From: Hydrocarboniphaga effusa AP103
Lineage (GTDB): Bacteria; Pseudomonadota; Gammaproteobacteria; Nevskiales; Nevskiaceae
Direction of reading: 5' to 3'
Length of the DNA: 64,000 nt
NCBI RefSeq assembly: GCF_000271305.1
Contig: NZ_AKGD01000004.1
Coordinates: forward strand, 1 to 64,000
Shown: one piece after another, positions 9,366 through 20,786 of the stretch
How the letters are laid out: every line of letters begins with the position of its first letter
Numbering within the stretch: the stretch's first letter is position 1
Program-made: the position numbers and the translations under genes
Notes under the pieces: generated by a model
What the model was told of the DNA's origin: nothing
The model's database searches: none
Seen by the model: the letters and a program-made list of their open reading frames with translations, nothing else

Positions 9366-10292
9366 CTATTTGCGGCCGAGCGCGGTGACCACTTCGAAAT
9401 AAGGCGCGCGCGTTTCGCGCGAGCTGATCCGGCAGGATTCCACCGTCAGGCCCGCCATGCGCATGAGCTTGCCGAGCTGCTCGGGGCTGATGCCGAGATT
9501 GACGTGATCGTAGGCGCGCATCGCTTCTTCGTGGCGATGTTCGGCCAGCGTCGCCACCACCAGGCGCCCACCCGGACGCAGCACGCGGGCGGCCTCGCGC
9601 AGCACTTTTTCGGGTGCCCGGCTGTAGGGCAGCGCATGCATCGCGAAGACGTGATCGAAGCGGCCATCGGCGAACGGCAGCGCGTGCATGTCGGCTTCTT
9701 CGACCTCGACGTTGGCGAACGCGGCGAGCCGCTTGCGCGCCGCGGCGACCACGGTCGGGCTGACGTCGACGCAGGTGACGCGACGCGCGTGGCCGGCGAT
9801 CAGTTCGGTCAGCACGCCGTCGCCGGAGCCGAGGTCCAGCACGTCGCCGAGTTGCATGAGGCCGATCAAGGCCCGAGCGGTGGCCTCCCAGGTGCGGCCC
9901 GGCGAGTAATGCAGTTCCATGCGCCCGGCGACCGACTCGGCCCAGGTCTGGCCATGCTTGCGGGCGAGCACGGCCTGTTCGGCGCGTTCGAGATCGATGC
10001 GGGTCTGGGCGTCGCTGATCTGCATGCGCAGATGGGCCCAGAGCTCGCCGGCGGCGCCGCCGTTGCCACTCGCCGAGTAGAGCGCGGCGCTGCCGACGCG
10101 CTTGTCCTGCACCAGGCCCGCGCGCTTGAGCCGCGCCAGGTGCGTCGAGACGCGGCTCTGCGCCAAGCCGGTGATATCGGTGAGTTCGGCGACCGAGAGC
10201 TCATGGGCTTCGAGCAGGATCAGCAGCCGGCAGCGACTCGGGTCGGCCAGCAGGCGGCAGAGTTCGGTTCCTTGTTCGAGCGAGAGCGACAT
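9366..10292 (-). CDS. ArsR-family regulator fused to SAM methyltransferase
   Basis: 308 residues, two domains. Residues 1-85 are an ArsR/SmtB winged helix (LCRLLADPSRCRLLILLEAHELSVAELTDITGLAQSR; recognition helix SRVSTHLARLKRAGLVQ). Residues about 140-290 are a class I methyltransferase with motif I VLDLGSGDG, then ALPFADGRFDHVFAMHALPY and [20 protein letters not shown]. No CxC metal site is visible in the ArsR part, so metal sensing is not supported. Homologous fusions are found in proteobacteria, sometimes near methionine or S-adenosylhomocysteine genes. Here it is isolated, downstream of a phasin gene on the same strand. Start at 10292 begins the ArsR fold. Confidence 0.85.
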   Translation of the reverse strand: MSLSLEQGTELCRLLADPSRCRLLILLEAHELSVAELTDITGLAQSRVSTHLARLKRAGLVQDKRVGSAALYSASGNGGAAGELWAHLRMQISDAQTRIDLERAEQAVLARKHGQTWAESVAGRMELHYSPGRTWEATARALIGLMQLGDVLDLGSGDGVLTELIAGHARRVTCVDVSPTVVAAARKRLAAFANVEVEEADMHALPFADGRFDHVFAMHALPYSRAPEKVLREAARVLRPGGRLVVATLAEHRHEEAMRAYDHVNLGISPEQLGKLMRMAGLTVESCRISSRETRAPYFEVVTALGRK

Positions 10293-10326
10293 GGGGCGGG
10301 CTGAGTCGGGGTTTGCAGGCCTGATC

Positions 10327-10361
10327 AAAACGAAGGCCCGTCCGCTGGGCGCGGGCGGGCC
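10327..10361 (-). terminator. Possible terminator after the phasin gene
   Basis: On the minus strand, arms GGCCCG and CGGGCC (10356-10361 and 10335-10340) enclose a GC-rich loop and are followed by TTCGTTTT. The U tract is interrupted, so this is a moderate candidate. It would separate the phasin gene from the ArsR-methyltransferase gene. Confidence 0.4.
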
Positions 10362-10442
10362 GCTGAAAATGCGAGGAGCGGTGAGCGGCTTTCCTTGCCG
10401 TTGCACTCCGAGGCGATGCCGCGGCAGCGGCGGTGCGGCTGC

Positions 10443-10951
10443 TTACTCCGCGGCGTCCGGCGTCACGACGATCGCAGGCTCCGCGGCGGCGGCTTTCTTG
10501 CCCGTTTTTTTTTGGGCGCGGCCTTCTTGGCGGCGGCTTTCTTGGCCACTTTCTTCGCAGCAGGCTTCTTCGCCGCCGGCTTTTTCGCGGCCGGGGTTTT
10601 CACCGGGGCGCTTTCGCTTTTGGGCTTGCTCCTCGCCGCCGAGGCTTCGCCGGCCTTCGAAACCGTCTCCAGCGATTCGCGCGCGTTGGCGATCAGCGAG
10701 TTGAAGGTGCCCTGCATCAGATCGAACTGCGTGAGCACCACCGATTTGATGTCCGCGCCGCTCTTTTTCTGCGACTTGAGCGAGGTCAGCGCGCTGTCGT
10801 AGTAGTTGTGCAGGGCCTTGAGCTCCTTGTCCGCGAACTGCTGAAGCCCGCTGTAGATGGCCTCGTTCGTCGTGCCGACGGAAGCCAGGGAATCTTTGCG
10901 CAGCCGGTCGAACTGCTTCTTGAGCTGGTTCAGGCGTTCCTTGGCTTTCAT
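10443..10951 (-). CDS. PhaF-like phasin with histone-like tail; frameshifted at A9 run
   Basis: Residues 1-105 are helical and phasin-like (FDRLRKDSL, LHNYYDSALTSLKSQKKSGADI), the type that coats polyhydroxyalkanoate granules. The C-terminus is Ala/Lys/Pro-rich (PAAKKPAAKKVAKKAAAKK), like the DNA-binding tail of PhaF. The uninterrupted frame ends at 10463 after RARKPPPRSLRSS, a sudden change of character. At 10505-10513 there is a run of nine A (minus strand). Reading one extra A, or a -1 slip on A-AAA-AAA, gives TGKKAAAAEPAIVVTPDAAE and a stop at 10443, continuing the Lys/Ala style. The longer product is inferred; a base-call error, transcript slippage or programmed frameshift would all fit. 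Confidence 0.7.
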
Positions 10952-11101
10952 CGCGGGTTCCTCATCGTGAAGTGATCATCGAAAGAGCAGGCAGTCTGCC
11001 GGAGTGTAGGTGCTGCCTGGAGCCGAGTCATCCCGGAGTCGCTTCGGCCTCGCTCGGCGGATCGCATGGGCGTCCATTCGCCAGCTGCCCATTGCGTGTT
11101 G

Positions 11102-11131
11102 TTGTCGGCGATGCAAAGCGAACGCTATGAT
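11102..11131 (+). promoter_or_regulatory. Candidate sigma-70 promoter of fadBA
   Basis: TTGTCG (11102-11107) and TATGAT (11126-11131) are separated by 18 bp, matching 4/6 and 5/6 of the sigma-70 consensus. Transcription would start near 11138, about 100 nt before fadB and right at the edge of the palindrome at 11141-11162. Confidence 0.5.
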
Positions 11132-11140
11132 GCAGGCCCT

Positions 11141-11162
11141 TTCCATACCGCTGAGTATGGAA
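11141..11162. promoter_or_regulatory. Perfect palindrome, probable operator for fadBA
   Basis: TTCCATAC-N6-GTATGGAA, two exact 8-bp arms. It lies just downstream of the predicted -10 box, where a bound repressor would block initiation. The form suits a TetR- or GntR-type dimer, such as fatty-acid-responsive PsrA or FadR regulators. The regulator itself is not identified here. Confidence 0.55.
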
Positions 11163-11236
11163 TCGTTCGCGACGCTCAGGATTCGCGGACGATGCGAGAC
11201 ACAGAATTCAAAACCACCAGGAGGGCTGCTTCCGCC

Positions 11237-13387
<2,151 letters not shown>

Positions 13388-13430
13388 GCCGAACGCTTAC
13401 AAACAGGCTTACGAAGGAGTGACACAAACA

Positions 13431-14594
13431 ATGGCTACCAAAGCAGTCATCGTCGATGCGATCCGCACGCCCATGGGACGTTCCAAGGGCGGCGTGTATC
13501 GCAACGTTCGCGCCGAAGTGCTGTCGGCGCATCTGATGCAGGAGATCCTCAAGCGCAATCCGGCGGTCAAGCCCAGTGACGTCGAAGACGTGATCTGGGG
13601 TTGCGTGATCCAGACGCTGGAGCAGGGCTTCAACATCGCGCGCAACGCCTCGCTGATCGCAGGACTGCCGCAGTCGGTGTCGGGCCAGACCGTGAACCGC
13701 CTGTGCGGCTCGTCGATGACGGCGATCCACATCGCGGCCGCGCAGATCGAAGCGGGCATCGGCGATACCTTCTTGTGCGGCGGCGTCGAGCACATGGGCC
13801 ACGTGCCGATGACGCACGGCTTCGACGGCGCGCCGGAAATGTCGATCAACACCGCCAAGGCCGCGGCGATGATGGGCCTGACCGCCGAGATGCTCACGCA
13901 GACGCACCAGATCGATCGCAAGAGCCAGGACGAATTCGCGCTCGCCTCGCACCAGAAGTCGTTCGCGGCCTGGAAAAATGGTGAATACAAGAGCCAGATG
14001 GTCGGCACGCCGGGCCACGATGCCGACGGCACGCCGATCGTCGTCGACTTCGACGAAGTGGTGCGCCAGGACGCGAGCCTCGATTCGCTGCTGAGCCTGC
14101 GGCCCGCGTTCAATCCGAAGGGTTCGGTCACCGCCGGCAACAGCTCGGCGATTTCCGATGGCGCCTCCGCGACGCTGATCATGAGCGAGGAGAAGGCCAA
14201 GGCGCTTGGCCTGAAGCCGCTCGCACGCATCATCGGCATGGCCTCGGCGGGCTGCAATCCGTCGATCATGGGCATCGGCCCGGTGCCGGCGACGCAGAAG
14301 GCGCTCAAGCGCGCCGGCGTCGACATCAAGGACGTCGATTACTGGGAGCTCAACGAAGCCTTCGCCGCGCAGTCGCTCGCGGTGATCAAGGATCTCAAGC
14401 TCAACGATCGCATGGACCGCATCAACATCAAGGGCGGCGCGATCGCGCTCGGTCATCCGCTGGGCTGCTCGGGTGCGCGCATCACCGGCGCGCTCGCACA
14501 CGTGCTCAACGAGAAGAACGCGCGCTACGGCGTGGCGACGATGTGCATCGGCATGGGCCAGGGCGTGGCGACGGTGCTCGAACGCGTGGCCTGA
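13431..14594 (+). CDS. fadA: 3-ketoacyl-CoA thiolase (acetyl-CoA C-acyltransferase)
   Basis: Thiolytic cleavage of 3-ketoacyl-CoA, the last step of beta-oxidation. 387 residues, exactly the family size. The nucleophilic cysteine is in [13 protein letters not shown] (Cys92); [16 protein letters not shown] provides the catalytic His and CIGMGQG the second cysteine near the C-terminus. AAGGAG lies 11 nt before ATG 13431. It forms a complex with FadB and is cotranscribed. A strong bidirectional terminator follows. Confidence 0.96.
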   Translation: MATKAVIVDAIRTPMGRSKGGVYRNVRAEVLSAHLMQEILKRNPAVKPSDVEDVIWGCVIQTLEQGFNIARNASLIAGLPQSVSGQTVNRLCGSSMTAIHIAAAQIEAGIGDTFLCGGVEHMGHVPMTHGFDGAPEMSINTAKAAAMMGLTAEMLTQTHQIDRKSQDEFALASHQKSFAAWKNGEYKSQMVGTPGHDADGTPIVVDFDEVVRQDASLDSLLSLRPAFNPKGSVTAGNSSAISDGASATLIMSEEKAKALGLKPLARIIGMASAGCNPSIMGIGPVPATQKALKRAGVDIKDVDYWELNEAFAAQSLAVIKDLKLNDRMDRINIKGGAIALGHPLGCSGARITGALAHVLNEKNARYGVATMCIGMGQGVATVLERVA

Positions 14595-14613
14595 TATTGC
14601 GTGATGCGTAACG

Positions 14614-14642
14614 AAAAAGCCCCGCAACTCGCGGGGCTTTTT
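14614..14642. terminator. Bidirectional intrinsic terminator between fadA and the convergent hydratase gene
   Basis: AAAAAGCCCCGC-N5-GCGGGGCTTTTT: a 12-bp stem with A and U tracts on both sides, so it can stop both fadA and the gene arriving from the right. Confidence 0.9.
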
Positions 14643-14658
14643 CTTTGAAGCGATCGGC

Positions 14659-15435
14659 TCAGCTGAACTTGCTGAAATCCGGCTTGCGCTTCTGCATGAA
14701 GGCGCCCATCGCCTCGAGCGCTTCGGGCATCTTGAGCATCGGCATGAACTCGGCCGCTTCGCTGCGGATGACTTCGGGCATGCGGTCCTGGGTCCAGCGC
14801 TTGAGCAGCGCCTTGGTGGTGCGCAGCGCGTTCGGAGGCTGGCGCGAGAGTTTCTCGGCCTGGGCGCGGGCGAGCGCCTCGAGTTCCGCGGCCGGCGCGA
14901 CGCCGTTGACGATGCCGGCGTCCTTGGCGGTCTGGGCGTTGAACATCTCGCCGAGCAGGCACAGTTCGGAAGCGCGCGCCGGGCCGATCATCATCGGCAG
15001 CAGCAAGGTGGAGCCGAACTCCGGGCAGATGCCGATGCTCGCGAACGGCAGCTGGAACCGCGCGTTGTCGGCCGCGTAGACGAGGTCGCAATGCAGCAGC
15101 ATGGTGACGCCGACGCCGACCGCGATGCCGTTGACGGCGGCGACGATGGGCTTCTTGAAGCTCGACATCGTACGCATGAAGACCATCACCGGCGCCTGTT
15201 CGGCATCGCTCGGCGTGTTCTGCAGGAAGTCGACCAGATCGTTGCCCGCGCAGAAGCTGTCGCCGCTGCCGGTGATCAGCACCACGCGCACGCTGCTGTC
15301 CGCCGTCGCCTGGTCGAAAGCCTCCGCGAGCGCGGTGTACATGGTCGCCGTCAGCGAATTCTTCTTGTCGGCGCGATTGAGCCGCAGCGTCATCACGCCG
15401 TCCGTAATCGAGGTTTGAATCAGCGCTTCGCTCAT
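14659..15435 (-). CDS. Enoyl-CoA hydratase/isomerase family protein
   Basis: 258 residues, crotonase fold. Oxyanion-hole segments SGDSFCAGNDLVDF (residues about 57-70) and AAVNGIAVGVGVTMLLHCDLVYA are clear. The acid position reads FASIGICPEFGSTLLLP, as in delta3,delta2-enoyl-CoA isomerases of the ECI2/PECI type, so an isomerase for unsaturated fatty acids is more likely than a classical hydratase; this is inference. It lies convergent to fadBA and downstream of ilvG on the same strand, 156 bp away, with a weak GGCCGGC hairpin (15542-15559) in the gap. Confidence 0.88.
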   Translation of the reverse strand: MSEALIQTSITDGVMTLRLNRADKKNSLTATMYTALAEAFDQATADSSVRVVLITGSGDSFCAGNDLVDFLQNTPSDAEQAPVMVFMRTMSSFKKPIVAAVNGIAVGVGVTMLLHCDLVYAADNARFQLPFASIGICPEFGSTLLLPMMIGPARASELCLLGEMFNAQTAKDAGIVNGVAPAAELEALARAQAEKLSRQPPNALRTTKALLKRWTQDRMPEVIRSEAAEFMPMLKMPEALEAMGAFMQKRKPDFSKFS

Positions 15436-15591
15436 GCAGGGCTCCGTGTCGGCACCAAGGTTGTTTTCGGTATGGCTTGAAAATTCGTCGAACGGCGATT
15501 CTAGTCCGCTTGCCGTCGAGGCATCACCCCAGAATGCATGAGGCCGGCAAGCGCCGGCCCGATGCGAAGTGTGCTGTCGACCGCGCTGCGA

Positions 15592-17451
15592 TCAGAACAG
15601 ATCGGCCTTGTCGACCTTGCCGACCGGCTTGGACGTGGCCTGGCGCGTCGGAATCCAGTCGCCCGTGATCATCTGCTCGTAGGCCATGCCGGGACCGACC
15701 ATCGGGTACACGCTGGCGATGGGATCGATGATCACTTCGAGGAAGGCCGGGCCATCGAATTCGATGAAGGCCTTCACCGCGGCGTCGAGGTCCTCCTTGC
15801 GCTCCACGCGCACCGCGAACTGGAAGCCGTCGGCCTCCGCGGCCTTGATGAAATCCTTGCGATGCAGGCCCTTGTCCGAACCCGCGTAGCGCGATTCAAA
15901 GAACAGGCGCTGCCACTGCTTGACCATGCCGTCGCCGAAATTGTTGAGCACCACGATCTTCACGGGCAGGCCGTAGGTGGTCGCGGTTTCGAGCTCGCCG
16001 AAGTTCATGCGGATGGACGCGTCGCCATCGATGTCGATGACCACGCGATCGCGCGCTGCGAACGCGGCGCCGAGCGCGGCTGGCAGGCCGAAGCCCATCG
16101 TGCCCATCGAGCCCGAGGTCAGCCACAGGCGCGGTTCGGCGAAATCGAAATACTGCGCGGCCCACATCTGGTGCTGGCCGACACCGGTCGCCACCACCGC
16201 GCGCCCCTGGGTGATCTGGTTGATCGCGCGGATCACCGCGTGCGGCTGGATCGCGACCGATTCGCGGTCGTAGTTCAGCGCGTAGGTCTGCTTGAGATCG
16301 GTGATGTGGCGATGCCATTCGGCATAGCGGCCATCGGCCGCCGGCTGGTAGCCGCGCGCCGTCGCGAATTCGCGCAGCCCGTCGAGCGTCACGTCGAGCG
16401 CGCCGATGTGGTGCCACTGCACGCGCTTGACCTTGCCGATCTCCGAAGGATCGATGTCCAGATGCGCGATGGCCTTGGCGTTCGGCGCGAACTTGGACGG
16501 CACGCCGGCGACGCGATCGTCGAAGCGCGCTCCGACCGCGATGAGGAAGTCGCAGTCATCGACCGCGTAGTTGGCGAACGCCGTGCCGTGCATGCCGAGC
16601 ATGTGCAGCGACAGCGGGGCCGTGGTGTCGACCGCGCCGATGCCCATGAGCGTGGTCGTCACTGGAATGCCGAAATCGTCGGCGAAGCGGCGCAGGCTCG
16701 CCGAAGCCTCGCCGTTGATGACGCCGCCGCCCGCGTAGATCAGGGGACGCTTGGCGGCGTTGAGCAGCTCGTAGAAGGACTGCGCGGCATCGACGCTCAG
16801 CGCGTTGCCGTAGGCCTCGCGCAGGCGCGCACGGAAGCCGGGCAGGGGCAGCAGGCCTTCGCCACGGTAGCTGCCGGACCAGTTCTGCACGTCCTTGGGA
16901 ATGTCGACGACCACCGGGCCCGGACGGCCGCTGCGCGCGATCTCGAAGGCCGTGCGCAGCGTGGCTTCGAGCTTGAGCGGATCGGTGACGAGGAAGATGT
17001 GTTTGGCGCAGGGGCCCATGATCGAGCTGATCGGCGCCTCCTGGAAGCCGTCCGAGCCGATCGCCGCGGTCGGCACCTGGCCGCAGATCACCACGATCGG
17101 AATCGAGTCCGCCATGCTGTCGCGCACCGGCGTGACCGTGTTGGTCGCGCCCGGGCCCGAAGTCACGAGCGCGACGCCGACCTTGCCCGACGCCCGCGCG
17201 AACCCGGCCGCCATGAACCCCGCGGCCTGCTCGTTGCTGGGCACGATCAGCGGCATCGGATCGGCGCCCTCGGCGCTGCGATGCGTCTGGTTGTAGCGGA
17301 ACACCGCGTCGTAGGTCGGCAGGATGGCGCCGCCCGAGTAGCCGAAAATGACGTCCACGCCCTCGTCGGCGAGCACCTGTACGACGATCTCCGCTCCGGT
17401 CATGGTGGTACCGGAAAGGGGATGGCGGGCGGTGGGATGCGCAGCGTTCAT
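15592..17451 (-). CDS. ilvG: Acetolactate synthase large (catalytic) subunit
   Basis: Condenses pyruvate (or pyruvate and 2-ketobutyrate) to acetohydroxy acids, the first common step of Val/Leu/Ile synthesis; TPP and FAD dependent. 619 residues. The N-terminal TPP domain contains DVIFGYSGGAILPTYDA with the catalytic Glu region (SNEQAAGFMAAGFAR); the C-terminal domain has GDASIRMNFGELETA ending in VVLNNFGDG, the TPP-Mg motif. Start at 17451; a second ATG at 17403 begins closer to the conserved domain. It is divergent from the small subunit gene, which is unusual, since the two normally share an operon. The symbol ilvG rather than ilvB or ilvI is a choice from context. Confidence 0.93.
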   Translation of the reverse strand: MNAAHPTARHPLSGTTMTGAEIVVQVLADEGVDVIFGYSGGAILPTYDAVFRYNQTHRSAEGADPMPLIVPSNEQAAGFMAAGFARASGKVGVALVTSGPGATNTVTPVRDSMADSIPIVVICGQVPTAAIGSDGFQEAPISSIMGPCAKHIFLVTDPLKLEATLRTAFEIARSGRPGPVVVDIPKDVQNWSGSYRGEGLLPLPGFRARLREAYGNALSVDAAQSFYELLNAAKRPLIYAGGGVINGEASASLRRFADDFGIPVTTTLMGIGAVDTTAPLSLHMLGMHGTAFANYAVDDCDFLIAVGARFDDRVAGVPSKFAPNAKAIAHLDIDPSEIGKVKRVQWHHIGALDVTLDGLREFATARGYQPAADGRYAEWHRHITDLKQTYALNYDRESVAIQPHAVIRAINQITQGRAVVATGVGQHQMWAAQYFDFAEPRLWLTSGSMGTMGFGLPAALGAAFAARDRVVIDIDGDASIRMNFGELETATTYGLPVKIVVLNNFGDGMVKQWQRLFFESRYAGSDKGLHRKDFIKAAEADGFQFAVRVERKEDLDAAVKAFIEFDGPAFLEVIIDPIASVYPMVGPGMAYEQMITGDWIPTRQATSKPVGKVDKADLF

Positions 17452-17489
17452 GACGGGACGGTGACGACCGGCTGGTTTGAAGGGCGCGA

Positions 17490-17495
17490 ATTATA
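17490..17495 (-). promoter_or_regulatory. -10 box of the ilvG promoter
   Basis: A perfect TATAAT on the minus strand, 39 nt before the ilvG ATG. The -35 region (TGTCTA at 17 bp spacing) is a poor match, so activation or weak basal use is likely. The predicted leader is about 32 nt, too short for a leader peptide. Confidence 0.5.
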
Positions 17496-17641
17496 GGTGG
17501 TAAACCCTCAGGTAGACAGGGCCAAGGTTGCGTATAGGGGGACCGCCGATTATCCTGCGCGCCCCTCGGGTCTGCGCCCTCCGGCGCCGGCCTCGTGTAC
17601 GCCCAATCACTCATCAATCAATCGGTTGCCGCGCCGGCTCA

Positions 17642-18142
17642 ATGCGCCACATCATCTCGATCCTGCTGCAGAACGAGGCGGGTGCCCTTGCCCGCGTGGC
17701 CGGCATGTTCTCCGCGCGTGGCTACAACATCGACTCGCTGTCGGTCGCGCCGACGCATGACCCGACCGTTTCGCGCCTGAGCCTGGTCACCACCGGCTCC
17801 GATGCGGTCGTGCACCAGATCATTCAGCAGACCCGCAAGCTCGTCGACGTGGTCGAGATCGTCGATCTCGCCAGCCTCGATCATCTCGAGTGCGAGCTGT
17901 TGATGGTCAAGGTCGAGGTCACCAACGGCGCGGCCCGCGAAGTGGTCGAATGCGTGCGCCGCCACCACGGTTCGATGCTCGACGAGACCGAGAACACGCG
18001 CATGGTGCAGCTGGCCGGCACCGGCGCCGAGATCGACGCCTTCGTCACCGAGATCGGCGGCATCGCCCGCATCCTCGAACTCGTGCGCAGCGGCGTCGCC
18101 GCGATGGGCCGCGGGCAGCAGGTGCTGGCGCTGCCGAGCTGA
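17642..18142 (+). CDS. ilvH: Acetolactate synthase small (regulatory) subunit
   Basis: Regulatory subunit that gives valine feedback inhibition. 166 residues. The N-terminal ACT domain reads HIISILLQNEAGALARVAG with GYNIDSLSVAPT; the C-terminal IlvN_C domain has LECELLMVKVEV and a run to GIARILELVRSG. Length matches IlvH/IlvN rather than the short IlvM. ATG 17642 is the start where the ACT domain begins; the open frame extends to 17528. It precedes ilvC by 72 bp and is divergent from ilvG, with 190 bp between the start codons. Confidence 0.94.
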   Translation: MRHIISILLQNEAGALARVAGMFSARGYNIDSLSVAPTHDPTVSRLSLVTTGSDAVVHQIIQQTRKLVDVVEIVDLASLDHLECELLMVKVEVTNGAAREVVECVRRHHGSMLDETENTRMVQLAGTGAEIDAFVTEIGGIARILELVRSGVAAMGRGQQVLALPS

Positions 18143-19237
<1,095 letters not shown>

Positions 19238-19255
19238 GTTCTCGTTCCGCAATCT

Positions 19256-19292
19256 CGATAAGGCCGGCCTCAGCTGCCGGCCTTATCGTTTC
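19256..19292 (+). terminator. Intrinsic terminator after ilvC
   Basis: CGATAAGGCCGGC (19256-19268) pairs perfectly with GCCGGCCTTATCG (19276-19288) around a 7-nt loop, followed by TTTCT. The hairpin ends only 8 nt before the ATG of the next gene, so it may also limit translation of readthrough transcripts. Confidence 0.75.
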
Positions 19293-19296
19293 TGCC

Positions 19297-19914
19297 ATGC
19301 GAAATTCCTACAACCCCATCGTCGGTATCGCGCCCGAGGGCTGGGTCGTGATGTTGGCGGTCGGCCTCGGTGGCTGGGGCATGCTCTGGGCCGGCTGCTG
19401 GATCGCGGCCTGGGGGCTGTTCGCTCTCGAACTGCCACTACTGCTGTTCTTTCTCGATCGGGCCCGGGATATCCAGGCCAGGCCACGCGGGGTGCTGGCA
19501 CCGGTCGACGGACGCATCGTCTACCGCCGGGAAGCGCACGATCCGTATCTCGATCGGGAAGCGGTGCGCATCGGCATTCGCGTGAGCTTCTGGGGTGCCT
19601 ACTCCTTGCGCGCTCCCAAGGAGGGCGAGGTCGATGTCGTCGACGATTCGCGTCATCGCGCTTCGATCATTCGAACCGACGAAGGCGAAGGGTTCGTCAT
19701 TCAGGTGCGACGCGGCAGCCTGCTCGGCGCCTTGCCCATCCGAGTCCCGGCCGGAGAACGCGTCGGCCAGGGACGCCGCTGCGGCCTGCGCCGGCTCGCA
19801 CGTGAGATCGATCTCTACATGCCGGCCGGTGCTCGCGTGGAAGTGCCGCTCGGTAGCCGCGTAAAATGCGGACAGACCCTGATTGCGACCATAGTGCGGA
19901 GAAACGCCGAATGA
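19297..19914 (+). CDS. Phosphatidylserine decarboxylase-like protein, catalytic motifs altered
   Basis: 205 residues, resembling the short form of phosphatidylserine decarboxylase, which converts phosphatidylserine to phosphatidylethanolamine. Two hydrophobic helices (residues 16-53) are followed by GVLAPVDGRIVY with the conserved Asp71. In short PSDs the self-cleavage site is FGSR before VDVYLP. Here the same place reads RRLAREIDLYMP (residues 165-176), without Gly-Ser, and the VHVNRAP histidine is replaced in AYSLRAP. A later LGSR (185-188) sits where families usually have a GQ-containing strand. It may be inactive or use the later serine; this is judged by eye. It precedes pssA with an ATGA overlap, and no Shine-Dalgarno sequence is seen. 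Confidence 0.75.
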   Translation: MRNSYNPIVGIAPEGWVVMLAVGLGGWGMLWAGCWIAAWGLFALELPLLLFFLDRARDIQARPRGVLAPVDGRIVYRREAHDPYLDREAVRIGIRVSFWGAYSLRAPKEGEVDVVDDSRHRASIIRTDEGEGFVIQVRRGSLLGALPIRVPAGERVGQGRRCGLRRLAREIDLYMPAGARVEVPLGSRVKCGQTLIATIVRRNAE

Positions 19915-20741
19915 GCGAGGAGCTTCCGCCCGAAGCGCCAACAGCAGTGCCTGCGGCTCGCAAACGCCGCAAGGGCATTTATCTGTTGCCCAATCTGTTC
20001 ACCACCGGCACGCTGTTCGGCGGCTTCTACGCCATCATCATGGCGATGAACGGCCGCTTCGAAGCGGCTTGCGTCGGCATCCTGATCGCGATGATCGCCG
20101 ACGGCCTCGACGGCCGCATCGCACGCATGACCAACACCGCGAGCGATTTCGGCAAGGAGTACGACTCGCTGTGCGACATGGTCGCTTTCGGTGTCGCCCC
20201 TGCCATCGTCGTCTATGCGTTCAGCCTGCGTTACCTGGGCGATTATCAATGGCTCGGCGGCAAGCTCGGCTGGGGCATCGCCTTCGCCTACGCGGCCTGC
20301 GCCGCGCTGCGTCTGGCGCGATTCAACGTGCTCGCCGCGATCGCGAGCAGCAACAAGGATTTCTTCGGCGTTCCGAGTCCTGCGGCCGCCGCAGTGGTGA
20401 CCTTCTTCGTCTGGAGTTGCGTCGACGACAGCCGTTCGCTGTTCGCCTGGATCAGCGGCCGCGTGCCGTTTTCGGGGCCCGAAGTGCTCTGGCTCGCGGC
20501 TCCGCTGACATTGCTGACCGCGTTGTCGATGGTCTCGAGCATTCGCTACAACAGCTTCAAGAAGCTCAATCTCACCGGGCCGGTGAAGTTCGCGACCTTC
20601 GCGGGCGTGGTCGGCGTGCTCGTACTCGTGGCGATCGATCCGCCGCGCGTGCTGTTCCTCGGCTTTCTGGCGTACGCGGTGTCGGGTCCGGCGGCGGTGA
20701 TCTGGCGCCGCGTGCGGCGCAAGCCGGCGTCCGCGGCCTGA
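19911..20741 (+). CDS. pssA: CDP-diacylglycerol-serine O-phosphatidyltransferase
   Basis: Makes phosphatidylserine from CDP-diacylglycerol and serine at the inner membrane. 276 residues. The CDP-alcohol phosphatidyltransferase signature spans ADGLDGRIARMTNT to KEYDSLCDMVAFG (residues about 63-95), with DG-x2-G-R and the two downstream aspartates. The rest is a series of hydrophobic helices, as in type II (Bacillus-like) PssA, not the peripheral E. coli enzyme. The start overlaps the PSD-like stop (ATGA). The pairing links substrate and product enzymes of phosphatidylethanolamine synthesis, although the PSD partner looks altered. Confidence 0.93.
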   Translation: MSEELPPEAPTAVPAARKRRKGIYLLPNLFTTGTLFGGFYAIIMAMNGRFEAACVGILIAMIADGLDGRIARMTNTASDFGKEYDSLCDMVAFGVAPAIVVYAFSLRYLGDYQWLGGKLGWGIAFAYAACAALRLARFNVLAAIASSNKDFFGVPSPAAAAVVTFFVWSCVDDSRSLFAWISGRVPFSGPEVLWLAAPLTLLTALSMVSSIRYNSFKKLNLTGPVKFATFAGVVGVLVLVAIDPPRVLFLGFLAYAVSGPAAVIWRRVRRKPASAA

Positions 20742-20786
20742 TCGATCTTTGACGCGGGCTGGTTTTGTTTTCTAGAATCCGCGCCC

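Noticed and set aside
15542..15559. GGCCGGC-N4-GCCGGCC hairpin after ilvG
   Set aside because: The stem is good but lacks a U tract on either strand, so it is not listed as a terminator.
17528..17556. TTGCGT-N17-TATCCT as the ilvH promoter
   Set aside because: Only 3/6 and 4/6 matches to consensus in GC-rich DNA; chance occurrence is likely.
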